64,000 nucleotides of DNA from Hyparrhenia diplandra (GCA_015847255.1 JADLZK010005562.1:186001-250000), one strand, 5' to 3'. Shown: positions 22,564 to 35,964, counted from the first letter of the stretch. Numbers and translations are program-made. The notes: a model not told the origin generated them from the letters alone.

Positions 22564-25500
22564 TTTGATACCCGGTTTTAAGGACAAAACCAGATACACA
22601 CCATATGTGAGCCCGAGTGAAGTCAAATCTCACAAATAGTCATAATTAATGGAATTATCAAAACATAATGCTTAATAAATAACGAACTTAATATAAGAAG
22701 ATAACCTCAAAGCATGAACAATGTAAAGACACTCCGATCCTAGGATGAAGCCTCCACTCCACAGGGACAAACTGACTGGTTGATCACAAGCCTGACTCCT
22801 TCAAAATTCTAGCACTCAGGCAATCTTCCTGGTTTGAGTGGAAAATTGCAAGGATGAGTCCATGTCGAACTCAGCAAGAATAGCAAGGCAGTATCTTACC
22901 CATAACCCATGATCATTATAACATAAGTAATGTATAGCAAAGAACGATAAATCATGAATAACTTAACAAGCAAAAGTCACCGCCTTTAATGCTATGGTTA
23001 AGTTAAGTTGCTCAACCTTTGGGTCTAAATTTTAGTATGTGTTGTCATATGAATCTTCTTAGCATAACTTACAACAACTTTTGATAGTCCAGATTATAAC
23101 TCTTAATTAGTCGCATCCAACTATAATATCTCAAATTCAAGATCAACTTATCAAGTACTATAGATTCTTTCATTCCTCTTAGGCGTTTCTCTTGTAGTAC
23201 CTTCTTTAAACATCCAACCGATCATCAACACTCAATCAAAACTCCGAGTTCATCTTGCATCCCCGAAAGTGAGTTCTAACTTTATTGAGCTATTTTTCCG
23301 CAACTAGAGATAATTTAATTCTAAGTAGAGAAATTCCTTCACTCAAGTTGTAACATATACGGATTAGTTCCATCCAACAATGATTTCACAAACTAAAAAC
23401 TTAGCAAAGATGTCCTTTGGATTCTCACGGTCCACGTAGATATCAATCATACATCCATGGAAATAGTACTTCCACGTTACACAAGGGATAACTCCACATT
23501 ATGTATCGATAGTCCATCTCACGCTTCCTTAGTTGACATGATGCATAAGCCTCTACATGCATAGAGCACAACCACAAACTTGTTGTAATGCGGTACAGAA
23601 GAATCTCTGGTGTCCAATATCATGACGCCTCCAATGAACACATGATTGAACCTTACTATTCCAAGGAGACTCACACTTACTTACATATGCAGGTTTTAAC
23701 TCGACACGTCAGTCTTGTGTTCTCTATGCTAACTTGTCTTGAGTTGAAGATTGAACCCCAAGTGATATGATAGCTCAAAGCAAAAAACCCAAACATGATG
23801 AACACAAAATCTCATTGTTGATATTCCAACAAGTTATCAATCTTGAGCCAAGATACCTATGCTTGATAGTGACTTCTCAACCATAGAAAGAGCTGATCTT
23901 TCCAAGTAAAACACTGAAATATATGAAACATTTTTCCTTACAACTTCTATCACTTGGCTACCCCTTAAGAAAGCATCGTTAGGGACACCAAGACATTGCT
24001 TGCATCATTTTGTGATTTCCAAAACTCTCAAAAACATAACAGCTATCGGGGTGCTTCTTGCGCTCGAGAGAAAGATGTTGAAGTGTAATATTGTCCAAAA
24101 TTTCCTCATGATTTTTGGTTGACCCAGAACGGATATATATACCAAAGAAGATAGTATGCCAAAAGATAGATTGAAGAAACACGGGAGATATGCAAACCCA
24201 ACTATTTATTCATCATAAAACCTTACACCTTAGGCCTATACTCTAAAAGGAAATTGTGGGAAAACACCACAAGATCATTACACTCATTACAAAAAAATCC
24301 AAAACAAACATAATCATAAGCACAAATCAACTAAGCACTTAAGGTCCAACAACCACAATAAGACTCAACTTTCCCTACTAACGTTTCATATTACTTAAGG
24401 GATATAAGCTCCTATTCCGTAACCACTATATGGTTGTTGATCCTTTCGTGGGCAAGAGTGAGCGTAATGCCCTTCCTGTTGGCACAAAGACACCTTCTTT
24501 AGCTAGATCCTTCATGACATCAATCTTCAATGAATTGTTGCTAGGTGTGCTACTAGCTTGCTTCTTAGATTGCTTGGCCTTTTTCCTAGTTTTGTTGTCT
24601 CTTGTTTTTGTGACGAGGTTGTTGTTCTTGCTCCTCCGAGGTCTTCTCACAACGATTCATCTAATTAGATAGATAGAGAAGACGGAGTCAACATTTTAGA
24701 AAGAACTGAAGCTAGATTTTGCAAATAACAAAGTCACAGGGGAAGAAAGAAGTAGACAAGGATAAAAGCAAACTAGAACGTCCAGTTCCTATCTAGGCTT
24801 GCGTCCTATAGTCAGCGTTGCTTTGATACCAATTGTGATACCCGGTTTTAAGGACAAAACCAAATACACACCATATGTGAGCCTAGGAAGTCAAATCTCA
24901 CATATAGTCACAATTAATGGAATTATCAAAACATAATGCTTAATAAATAACAAACTTAATATAAGAAGATAACCTCAAAGCATGAACAACAGAAAGACAC
25001 TCCGATCCTAGGATGAAACCTCCACTCCATAGGGATAAACTGACTGGTTGATCACAAGCCTAACTCCTTCAAAATTCTAGCACTCAGGCAATCTTCCTGG
25101 TTTGAGTGGGGAATTGTAAGGATGAGTCCATGTCGAACTCAGCAAGAATAGCAAGGCAGTATCTTAACAAGCAAAAGTCATCACCTTTAATGCTATGGCT
25201 CCAGGGCCGCTCGTGTCTGTGAGCACGGCTGATATACCATTTTTACTCTGTGCAGAAGTTTACACTTTCACTAAGAATCGTGATCCCCGAATGAATGGGT
25301 TTGTAAGGCCCAAACACCAAGAACCACTAGGAAGCCCCCTAAAGGTTCGTCTAACAAGCTAGGGCGCTAAGTCATCAGACATAGGACCCACCCTTCCTAT
25401 ATGGCATATAACTCGCAGCCTATACACATAGATCTTGACAGGGCGCATACTATATCCAAATCGGCACATTTCTCTGAACCTACTAGAAAAATGATCTTTA

Positions 25501-27500
25501 AGGGACTAAAGCCAGAGCCATATGACCCTCTTAGTTGTACTATAAATCTCAGAGCCTCTAATATGGACAAATCATCACATTGCCAAATATTCATTTTTAA
25601 CGTTCATTGCATAAACATTAAGTAAGTCATAAGATCATGGTTTAAAGCTAACATATCCCAAAACTATACTTGCCTTAGACTCGATTCCTTCTTCTTGTTC
25701 AAGCCTTTTCGAAACTTCTTCTTGATCACCAACTTCTTCTTCTAGGCCACAAACGCAAAACTCACCCATTTGGACATCGTCACAAAGCACCACATAGACA
25801 TCCGAACAATCATACACGAAGCAAACAATAGAATTACATTAGAACAGTACACCAACAGTATGAAAACAAGATAAAAGGTTTATAAAACAAATCTACGCAT
25901 TGCTACGATCATGCAGACGCGAAGATCTCTGAAATCGGAGCTAAAACTTGAAAGATATGGATTTTACAAGTTTTCCATATCAATTAAAGAGATTAAAACA
26001 AGACATGAATTTTATTAGTGGAAAACATGATAAACGGAGTTATAAACATGTAGAAAACTTTGTAGCGAACCTAACGCAACTTGAACGGATAGGATCGGGT
26101 TTAAAACGGAGATTTTATGAGTAAAACAAGGTCAGTGGTAGTTTTGTAAATAAATAGAAACTAATTTCGATTTAGAATAAAAGAATTTTGGGATATAAAC
26201 TCAGCCAGGGACCTCGGTCAGAATTTCTAAAGAACCAGGGGACTCTTTAGGAAAACAACCGCGTGAAAGGGTATCACGGATGAGGGCCGTTGGATCTTGG
26301 ATGGATGACTTAGATTAGAAGAGGGGAAATAAGAGAGAGGAGAGCCGGCCGGACTTAAGCAAGAGCGCGGCGGTGGCCATCATCAATGGCAGCGGAGCTC
26401 GTCGGCGAACGATGGGGTGGCGATTCCGGGCATCCCGATTGAAACTAAGGGAACGAGAATGATTCTCGTGGCCTCGCGGAGTAGGTTAGTAGCAAAGCAA
26501 GGGCGGGACACGATGGGGAGGCACTTTCGTGGCGACGCCATGGATGGCGTTCAGCGGAGCTCGGCAAAATGATGATTCCTACCACGAATTGACCAAGCGA
26601 GGACATAAAGGTCAAGGAGGCTACCTCGGACTTGTTGGAGAGGTTGAGGACGGCGGGGACGGCAAGACAACGACGACGAACGACAAGCGGGCGGATCGAA
26701 AGAGAAGTTGCCCCGGTGAGCACACATTCAAGGATTACGAGAGAAAAACAAGGGGAAAAGGGAACTACGGCCGCGGTAACACCTTGCGAAGCTCTTAGAC
26801 GTGAAATCGATGGCGATTGAGGGCTCCAAGCACCGAATCGCGGTGGCGGGGTGGTGTTCTTGTGCGACAATAGCAAAAGGAGAAAGGGAGCTCGGTTGAG
26901 GGGCTTTATAGGCGAGCGGGGACTCAAACGGATGCGAGCGATGATGGGTCGGGCTTCCCACTCGTGTGGCTGGAGGAGGCGAGTGGTAATGGCGCTTATC
27001 AAGGCCATTCACCTCGACGGTTACGGTGAGGTGAAATGGTGGCGGCGCAGCGTTCGCGTGAGAAAGGGAAGGGGGCGCAGTGCAGCGCACGCGGCGGCGA
27101 GCGTAAAAGCAAAGCCGCCTGGTAGCGCTAGGCCGGCCCAAAAAGGAATGTTGCGCGCGGGCTTTAAAGGAGGAGGCAAGGGAGAGCGGCCGCTGGGAGG
27201 GAAAGGCCGGCCGGGCCAAAACCCGAGGAGAGGGGAGAGAGCTTTCTTTTTCTTTTTCTTTTTCTTTTCTAAAGCTTTTGAAAAGGATTTTCAAATGGAT
27301 TTCAAACATCTTTTATACTTTTGAAAACCCACTCAATACAAAAACACAAATGCCCAGATTGTATGCACAAACATGTTGTTAGGCCCTTATAGTTGATTTT
27401 TAATTTAACAAAAATATTATTTGCCTAAGTTTGAATGCCCACAAAATACATAAAATCAATTTAACCTATTTTCAACAAATGCAAAATTTGGGGTGTTACA
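22564..27500 (-). mobile_element. Deleted LTR retrotransposon, long-LTR Gypsy-like
   Basis: On the minus strand a full 5' LTR runs 27500 to 24834, starting TGTAACACCCC and ending CGGGTATCACA. Two bases further on, tggtatcaaag (24831-24821) is a primer-binding site for initiator tRNA-Met. The internal region (24820 to about 23000) has only short frames, e.g. a basic gag-like fragment at 24650-24426; no protease, RT or integrase was seen. A second copy of the LTR's last part lies at about 22993-22564, so the 3' LTR is truncated. Duplicated stretches at 22567-22900 and 24837-25165 are highly similar. The LTR itself has a GC-rich centre (26330-27230) with overlapping false frames, and a tttttc microsatellite near 27244-27268. 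Confidence 0.78.
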
Positions 27501-28741
27501 GAGTCTTTGTTTATCTTATTCTAAATGAGACTAGATTTCGGAGATTTATCTCTTGAAAATTTGAAAATTTCCATGATGAGATTCTACATGACAGTGGTGT
27601 CAAAATTCCTACCAAAGCCAAATATTTGATATTTAGATTAGGAAGACCTCGTGCACATATGCCGCTTGCTTTGATTTGAGTTGGTCGACCTTTGTTGTAT
27701 AACTTATGAGAGGTTTGTCATACTTTTTAAAATCAAGATCACATACACACACTCCATCATCCACTTGTATATATACATCTTTGTGCTATTCCTACATCGG
27801 AGTACGCATCCATATATTTTCATTCGATCCACCCAAAAATGTTTTATTCTCCTACACTAGGCGAAGACACTCCAAAAATATTTTCTTAGATTTACGTAAA
27901 TAAATGCTCCAAAGTTTTATATATTTCTCTCTCTTATATATTGTTGTAAGAAGATGCATGGGGCTATGCAAAAGAATTATGAAAAGAGAGTTAACAAAAT
28001 GGACAAGTGTCCGATGTGAAAACAATGGGTACTCTTATTCATTAAAAAAAGAAAGATAGCCCCTGTTTTCTTTATGTTTTCAAGTTCAAAATAAGAGAGA
28101 GTTTTTTTTGAAAGAAGGAGCAAGGTAGAATTTGGTTTAGCCACTATATATATCCCACTATATTCCACACACATGCACCTCTTGATTTGATTGTATGACT
28201 TAACTCTTTTTGGATCCATTGTTTGACTTACAATATATTCTTTGCAAGTATGCTATATTATTTGAGTGCCACTCCTATGAACTCCACATAAGCCATATTT
28301 AGAAAGAGTGAGTGAGAAAAGAAAAGAGCTTACTATGATCAGTTTTAGTTTTAAAAATTATCTATGCATTTGAGAGAATGCATGTCGTTCTTTTGCCTTA
28401 AAGAGGATCCAAAAATACCATATATGAGTGACTTGAGGGTGTCATGCAATGAATCTCCGAGTTTTACTTTTGAAAACTTGTAAAAACTCCAGGTATGATA
28501 GTTGAATAAACAATTTGAGACACAGTGCTCACTTGATCGCTCGTCTTTCAATTGCTCAAGATTTATGAGATTGCTAAAAGCATCATGGTTGAAAAAGATA
28601 CATGAGTAAATTTGAAAGTCGGGTTATTTTACGATCCGGAGCGAGTTCTGTTTTAATGCATGTGTGTTTTCTTTGAAATCCTGTTGCACCCTTGATTGCT
28701 TGCTAAGAGACTAGCAAAAAGTTATATATGTTTGGGGAGCT
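27501..28741 (+). mobile_element. Probable 3' internal/untranslated part of a Gypsy-type element
   Basis: AT-rich, non-coding. It ends in the purine run tttggggagc (28731-28740) immediately before a TGTTGATGG terminus, the layout of a polypurine tract and LTR start. I see no integrase or RT frames, so this is inferred from position. Confidence 0.45.
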
Positions 28742-30266
28742 TGTTGATGGTAGTTATAGTCATAATATATATGAAAATATACCATCAACCAAGGATCAAT
28801 GCTAGTAAAATATTATTATTCCTAATGATTTCCACGAGTTTTGTTGCATACACGCTTTTCTGAGAAAAAATCGAGAAAAGACCGAAAAAGAGTGAAAAGT
28901 GGAGTAAATGAGAAACGTAAGAACAGGACCGAATCAAAGGCATTAATATAAATTCTAGGGACCTAAATGATGAAAGAAGAAAGCTCAGACAAGACGAGCC
29001 CACCCGTGGCCAAGTGGGGCCGGGCGGCCTACCACGGAGGATCTACGTGTCCCGCTTCTCGAACCTTCCCACAACCGACCTAGGGATCCAATCTAAGCCG
29101 CCCAATCAAGTCGGTTTAATCCAAGGGCTGAGATTCATCCCATGAGGCTATAAATAAAGGGGCAGAGCTCACCCTCGAAACCCTAGAATTCATTATTCAG
29201 AATTCATAATTCATTTAGGTCTAGATCCATTGTAATGAGAGAGAGAGATTAGTGCTATTGTTTCGAGAGATTAGAGGATTAGAGAGCTCTAGTTCTTCAG
29301 ATATTAGAGTATTAGACAATCTATTAGAGATTCAAGGAAGAGTTCGACGTTGGCTCGAGGATTTCGAGATCTACTATTCTTAGAGATTAGGTAATAAATT
29401 TATCCGAGTTCTCATTATGATTATACTTTATTTTATTATATTATCCATTGTTATGTTCTTAGTATATTCTAGTTTGATATTTGATATAGTTCTGGTTATT
29501 GATTATTATATGCATGAGATCGTGGACAGCTTAGCTCTATTCTCAAGGGGGGTTAAGTCGTAAGTTATATGTAAGCATGGTGCTTAGATGTAAATTATTT
29601 GCGAATGCCCGCTATATCTTTGGGTCGTGGGGTAGTTCGTGAGGGTGACTTGACTGATTGAGTCTTCTATAATCCTCCCCCGCATATAGTGAATGGTAGG
29701 ACGTGGTCACGTCGTAGGTCGGTTTATTTCATAATAAATCCTCCTTAGTTGATGTTCCTCTTGCTATATGATTATGATTTTGCTGTGCTATAGATGAGAG
29801 TGTTTTACCTGCTATGCTTAGACTTAATGATTGGTAGTTATTTAGAAGTTTTTTACTCATAGAGTAGTTATGATTGCCTTTACCATATTATTTGAGTCTC
29901 TAGAGCTCTTTGTCTCATGGAATACCCTAGTTATCTTTATTACCTTTTATTATCATTTATTATCTTTAGTATTTATTGACATTATTATTATTATTTATTA
30001 TCTTTTATCTTTTATTTACCCCTTGCTAAAGTATTGGAATGATTGATTTATTATAAGTAGTTATAGTATAGATTTATTTTGAGCCTTATGAATGTTGTCT
30101 CACAAAGTCCTTCTCTTGGCAAAAATATAAATTACGATACCTGGAATATTCTAGGTGAAGTGCTACAATAGTATAGAGTTTATTTTTAGAGTTATATCTC
30201 GTGTGCTTTATGGATATAAAGATTATTTTATATATGGGACGTGTAAGTGTAGATTTATTTTATACT
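28742..30266 (+). mobile_element. LTR of a Tat-like Gypsy element (plus orientation)
   Basis: Starts TGTTGATGG just after a polypurine-like run. A promoter-like TATA box ctataaataaagg is at 29148-29160, with a start-region feel after it. The end is set by ggtgccattgccgag (30270-30284), which resembles the tRNA-Asp primer-binding site TGGCGCCGTTGCCGGGG used by this lineage, with several mismatches. The 3' boundary is approximate because no terminal CA is clear there. Confidence 0.5.
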
Positions 30267-31410
30267 AAGTGTTTCTAGGTGCCATTGCCGAGTTAGGTTT
30301 CATTTTACCTATCCATATAGCGGCGGCGTTTAGAAATGCCAACACTCGGCGACGACGGCATCGTTCTCTTTACTAACCTCCCCGGTGCCGGCACTTGCGG
30401 CGCCAGCCTCACAGATCCGGCACCGACCTCTCCGACCTCGGTGCTAGAGCGACACGGCCTTTGGATTGCCCGAGCGGATCCTAACGCGATCTTTTGCTAT
30501 CGCGCCCCCGCTCGCTCTCCGATGCCCCGGCATATGTCGAGGAGCAACCCATACAACAAGATGATTGACTACCTCGACCGGCATATGCCCTAGGCCTCCT
30601 CGAATGCCTCGCCATTGCCGAAGCCGCCCTAAATCTACCCCAGCCGGATGTGGGGGCGGAGCCACAGGGTGGTCTAGGTGATCCACCGACCACCCTAGGC
30701 CCGCCCGTCATAGGTACAAGATAGAATTCTTATTTGTAAAAAAACAGAAATTGCACTTTTGAAGTCTCTCCTATTGCTATATTTTGAAGTATTTGTATTT
30801 CATTAGAACAATTTATATCAAGATTTGACGTCGTTTTACCGAATTATAATATGGTTTTACCGAATTATAAACGGTTTACCGAATTGTATATGAATTTTTT
30901 TTACGGCGTATACCCTGAGCTCAAAAGCTGGATCCGTCACTGGCCGGAAGATGACCTCGCGCCAGCCGAGGCTTTGATACTCCCACATCCGGCCACGCAT
31001 GCCAACATCTTGGGTAGACCGCCGACACCAACAGTCTCCCGCCTGGGTCGCCCAGTTCGTCCGGGCCACTGTTGAGTTGAATGGTGCGCCTGCCAGACTA
31101 GCCTGCATGATGCACCGTTGGTATGTGCACATTGTCAATGGCGACGCGTCTACTGAGCTTGCCGAGTAAGCTTCCCTCTTGCTGATCGAGGGCCTCCACG
31201 GTTAGAAGCCTCTCTGTTATGTCCTCACGGTTAGAGGCCGGCCTAATCCTGGTGGGCCGAGACACGCAAGCCTTACAATGCTGCATGTCGTGATTATATA
31301 AGTCCAGACCACCAACAGGCCATCACGGTGAACAGGCCCATTACGTATTATTTTTTCTATTATTTTCCACCAAAATACGCATAGGCCGAACGCCAGCAGG
31401 GTAGGGTGAA
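30267..31410 (+). other. Sequence after the LTR: internal fragment and unassigned region
   Basis: After the primer-site-like motif a plus-strand frame from an ATG at 30336 runs 85 codons to 30593 (Pro/Arg rich, no domain recognised). 30880-31250 is moderately GC-rich and has a plus-strand stretch reading WVAQFVRATVELN that is open only briefly. These may be degraded gag-region sequence. No function can be assigned. Confidence 0.3.
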
Positions 31411-31414
31411 GCTA

Positions 31415-32480
31415 TAATATGGATCGGGGATTTGGGAATACAGATCCAAGTGCCTCTTTATTATTCAACTCAGTCCTTGTGCCCAAGTTGCCAAGTGATT
31501 AGTAAGATTCAGCTTCCAGGTCTACAAATCGTAGGAGGTCAAAATAAGTCAAAGAACTTGATGATGCACCAAGGCACGGGAAAAGGAGAGAAGAAAACCC
31601 CAAGCAGCACAGAGTGGTTGTATTTTTTTTCTTCAGTCTAATTTTCAAAGAACTAGAATTCGGCTTCCAGGTCTACAAATCGTAGGAGGCCAAAATAAGT
31701 CAAAGAACTTGATGATGCACGAAGGCACCGGAAAACGAGAGAAGAAAAACCCAAGCATCACAAGCGTGGTTCAGGAAGAAATGGTTCCCCTTCTGAGAAG
31801 CCGGACAGAGTGTTTGTATTTTTTTCCGTTCACTCTAAATTTTCATAGGCCATATATATCACTCCAGGTCGAAGGTGCAAACGTTCAGAAATCAATATAT
31901 ATCCACAGCGCAGCGCCAAAGCATTCCAAACAAATTCATGACCGTGTACATACAAAATTCATGAAAAAAAATATCATCATGTCTAAATACCACACAAGTG
32001 CTTACACATAAAAAGACACGACGACGGTGGGGAGCATCATGTATAAACATCATCATTTCTGGTGCTGCTTGCAGGAACCACCAAGACACAAGATCCCCGT
32101 GATATGCCCAGCCGATGGGGGTGAGTGACGGCCGCCGCCGGTGAGCGGTGCTGTGGAGGTGGCGCCGCGCGTTGGGTAGAGGAGGGCAGCACCGGCGCCC
32201 TACCATCCTTTAAATCCCCAGCCACCAGACGACGACGCCATCACAGAATCCACCATGGGTAGGGGCAGGAGGCCACCGCTGCCATCTGGAGGTATTCAGA
32301 GCGCTGTCAGCTGCCATACGCCGCCGTCGACGCAGAGGAAAGCAACACCTGATATTCACCATGTCGAGGCTGCCTGTGTGTTGGGGAGTATCGCCGCGGT
32401 CCCTGGGGCCGTCGCCGTTGCTCCATAGCAGGGGTATGACGATCGCTGGATCTGAATGATGAGAAAGGAGGGTGAGGAAA
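31415..32480 (-). repeat. NLR-downstream block, copy B (follows NLR2), with an internal tandem duplication
   Basis: Same block as behind NLR1 and NLR4: aaacaaattcatgaccgtg near 31928 and the GC-rich part at 32090-32400. Its outer part is duplicated in tandem with a period of about 151 bp: gcttccaggtctacaaat starts at 31512 and again at 31663. Copies of that outer segment also lie near 38765 and, in shorter form, near 51000-51120. Confidence 0.75.
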
Positions 32481-32618
32481 AAGGAATCTGTAGGTAGTAT
32501 TTATTAGTATGAGTTCTCAATATATAGAGAGAAATGGAAATTCAGAAAATTTGGTGAGATGAACTAACCATTACGTAGGTAAAGGGATGGACGACATTAC
32601 CTATTTATTAAACCTTTG

Positions 32619-35600
32619 TCAGAACCATATTCTCGCATAAAACGCAGGATTGTTGGGATGTGCTTCGGCTGCACTCCTTAGCGTTTCCGTTACCTTCTCA
32701 CCGCCGCCAATAAAGACTTCCATCTTCCGGAGTGAAGGGAGGCAGTATTCGAAGCTGAGGTTGTCCCAGTGACCGTCATCCCACTCTTTGAAATTCGGGA
32801 CTGCAATGCGAAACACCTGGAGGCACGGCATGAAGCGATCCCGAGTTGCTCCTATTCCTCCAGCTGGGCCGCATGTGCTACAGGAGATACTGGAAGTCTG
32901 CAACTTATCCTCGGAAACAGAGGGCTTGCCGATGTACCTGGCATGTCGATTCCACATGTGAAACGAAATGCTCTTGTCCTCTTCGTTGGTGTGGAACGAG
33001 ACCATCGCGTTCCGCAGCTCCCAGCACCGCAGCTTGGGGAAATAGACTACTGCAGCATCCTTCTCAGTGACGACGAGGACGATGCTTACTGGGGCTGGTA
33101 TCCAGTAACATTCCAGGCTGAGAAAACGGAGCTCCGGTAACATTCCAAGCATCTTCACGTCATACTCATCTAGTTGTTGCAGCTCCAGGTCTAGGTGGGA
33201 GAGGTTAGAAAGACATGAATCATTGAAGCATGATGGCAACTTGCAGAAGTTGATGCCTGAGGCTACAGAAAAGTGTCGGAGGCTGCCAGGGAGGATGAAG
33301 TCTGTTACATGCATACCATTATTAGAACCACCTGAAATAGCTAGGTGCTCGAGCCTGTTGAGATGGCGTACACATTCCCAGAAATCCCTTTCAGCAGTGG
33401 CCTCACTGTCGCCGTAAAAACAAAGTTTGAGCACCCTTAGCTCTGTGGGAAGACGCCAACTTATTACTTCTTGCACTAGAACAGGTATTGACAGCTCCTC
33501 CAAGGAGGTCAGCCTCGTCAATGAAAAATGTCATCATTACTATCAATGAAGGGCAACCAAAATTTATCATCATAAATAATTTCAATAATAGGAAGCCACA
33601 GGCACAACAACTTTTGTGGCAACCTCTCCAGCGATTGGCATTCTTTAAGAAATGAGTCTTTCAAATCCAGCACCTGCAGAAACCTCAAATATCCTATTTC
33701 TTCTGGGATGCTATCGAGAAGTGTTCCCCGTATACTGAGAAACCTTAGGTGAAGTAGATTTCTCACGTGCTCAAGTCGGAAAACGGACCAGCCCCCAGTT
33801 GCCATGCAATCTATAACTAGCACACGTAGAAGCGTGAATCCATGAAACGGGTCTGAGACCTCTATACCACAGCTGATGGCGAACATCGACCTCACTTTTG
33901 CCATATTCAAATCATTACCGTGTCCATGACCCATGGTCCTGTTATGGTGGGCTAACCTGCGGGGCACATTATTGCTCTCTAGTAATGAGCCTTGGTCATT
34001 GCCCAATACTATACTGAAGAAATTTTCTTGGTCCGACATGGATCGATGAAATCAAGCACCATATCATGCACACGACAGCCAGTGACAATCCTATCATCCT
34101 TACGAGACTTTACCGCCTCCAAAGCATGCTTACATTTATGAGGTCATGGAAGTAACCCTCTCCAGTTTCAAAAAACCTCATGCCTTGTTTCTTCTTGACA
34201 AATCCCTCAGCCACCCACATCCAAACCAATGAATCTTTTGGGACAAATGAATCTTACGGAAATGCACTAAGATACAACAAGCATGTCCTTAGATGCGCGA
34301 GGAAGGTCATAGTAGCTAAAGGATACTATCCTCATAGTATTTTTTGCTTGGTTGCTATCTTCATTCCCAAAACCAATAGACCTATATAGCTCATCCCACC
34401 TCACCGTTGGTTTACCCGCCAAGTAAACTAGCCATTGTGATAATAGCTAGTGGTATGCCAGCACATTTCTTTAGAAATTTAATAGTGACCTCATGTAGCT
34501 TATTATCAACCAATTCTCCTTCATGGCCACCAATTCTTAAAAAGAATAATTCTCTAGAGCTATCATCAGGAAGTGCTGGTAGGTCATAAACCTCATAACC
34601 TTTTTCGCTAACTTCTCGGGTTACGAGTAGTTATGATTATTCTACTGTCACAATTATTGTCATCAAGTGCCAATTTGATTGGTTCCCATGACTCCTTCTC
34701 CCATAAGTCATCAATAACAATAAAATACCTAACCACACAATAACGAAAAAGTCTTGAATTAATAATTAAGTTATGTTGAATGAACATATAAATAAATTAA
34801 GAAGCATGCCAATGTATAGTACTTAGGGATGGAAAATATAACTTCCTGGTACGCAAATAAGTGATATTTTTAGACACAACCGTGATCAACAAAATGCAAC
34901 TTTGGCTAGTATTTCTTTTTCTAAAAATTCTATAGAACACAGCAAGGCTATATTTTTATGAGATTATATTTCAAGGCAACAAAATCATATTATTTTTGAA
35001 ATATACAAACATAATGCATTGTAAATGATTTGCAATTAATAGTTTAAATGATTGGTTTATGGTAACATTGAAACAGTAGTGCAAACAGTAGACCTCAAAG
35101 ATGAGTGGCTGATGGGTACCTCTTTTCGTGGAGGAACTTTCGGAGTTCGTTGATGAATTGACTTATATGTTGCCATGCTCCAAAATTGAAATCCATATAT
35201 TTTTTGTTGTCAAGTTCAATAAGAATCCTCTGGATGACTTGGTGTGGGTTAGGCTTCCTGCCGACCCGAAAAAAAGCTGCGCAGTCAAATTCCCCTTTAA
35301 GCTTATCATAGACATCTTTGGCAAGTGTGGTCTTCCCCAGCCCACCAACTCCGACAATTACTACAATCTTCTTCTTCAGGTGTGATGCCCCCTCCTGCTG
35401 CGGAGACTGAAGGATGGATATGAGCTCACTGCTTGACTTGTCGATGCCAACAAGGTCTTCCATTTTGTTGTACATGGCGTGAAGACGAGGATCAACGACG
35501 GGTGCTGGTTCTGGCATGGCCACTGCAATATCACCCACCTTGTACCTGCGACATCGCTCCGTCACCTCCACGAGATGACTCATGATGTCCTTGGTGTTGA

Positions 35601-35964
35601 CACTGATTTCGTGGCGCGCCTTGCTCTTGGTGAACAAGTTGGTAATTTCCTTGCCCAAGCGTTCGGGCAGGCTCTTCTGCTTAGTGGAGTCTGGGCTCTT
35701 GACGCAGATGAGGAAGGTGTCAAGGACGTCCTCCATGTCGTAAGACGCCTCCCTGACTTGGCGCGCCCAGATCTGGACCTGCTCGTCGAGCTGGTCCCAG
35801 GGCACCTCGGCCACCTTCCGCAGGGCAGCCTGCGCTGACTCAAGTTCCACGGTGAGGGTTCTCATGCGCTCCTTCACGCCGGTCTGCAGCTTGTACTCCT
35901 CCTCGAGCAGCTCGTACAGCTTGGGGATGATGCTGGGCACGGCTCCCATCACCAGGTCCGCCAT
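32619..35964 (-). pseudogene. NLR2: decayed CC-NBS-LRR pseudogene
   Basis: Exon 1, 35964-35120 (845 nt), is intact: coiled coil with MEDVLD, then P-loop GVGGLGKTT. It ends in a normal donor; the intron is 35119-34729. Exon 2 (from 34728) opens with RYFIVIDDLW but is broken. Compared with NLR1 there is one extra base near 34618-34620, near 34423 and near 34298; a nonsense TAA at 34256-34254 inside the RNBS-D region; a further shift near 34120; and a one-base loss near 33530. Two LRR stretches remain open (34039-33518 and 33521-32619, overlapping in different frames). No full receptor can be made; a CC-P-loop fragment of about 290 residues is the most that could be translated. It is a paralogue of NLR1 and NLR4. 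Confidence 0.9.

Noticed and set aside
22041..22626. Minus-strand frames of up to 171 codons rich in Phe, Leu and Ile that look like membrane proteins
   Set aside because: They are translations of the A-rich low-complexity tract.
26445..27324. Frames of 157-193 codons on both strands
   Set aside because: They lie in the GC-rich centre of a long LTR, overlap in opposite directions and match no family; the LTR at 61.4-62.1 kb shows the same artefact.
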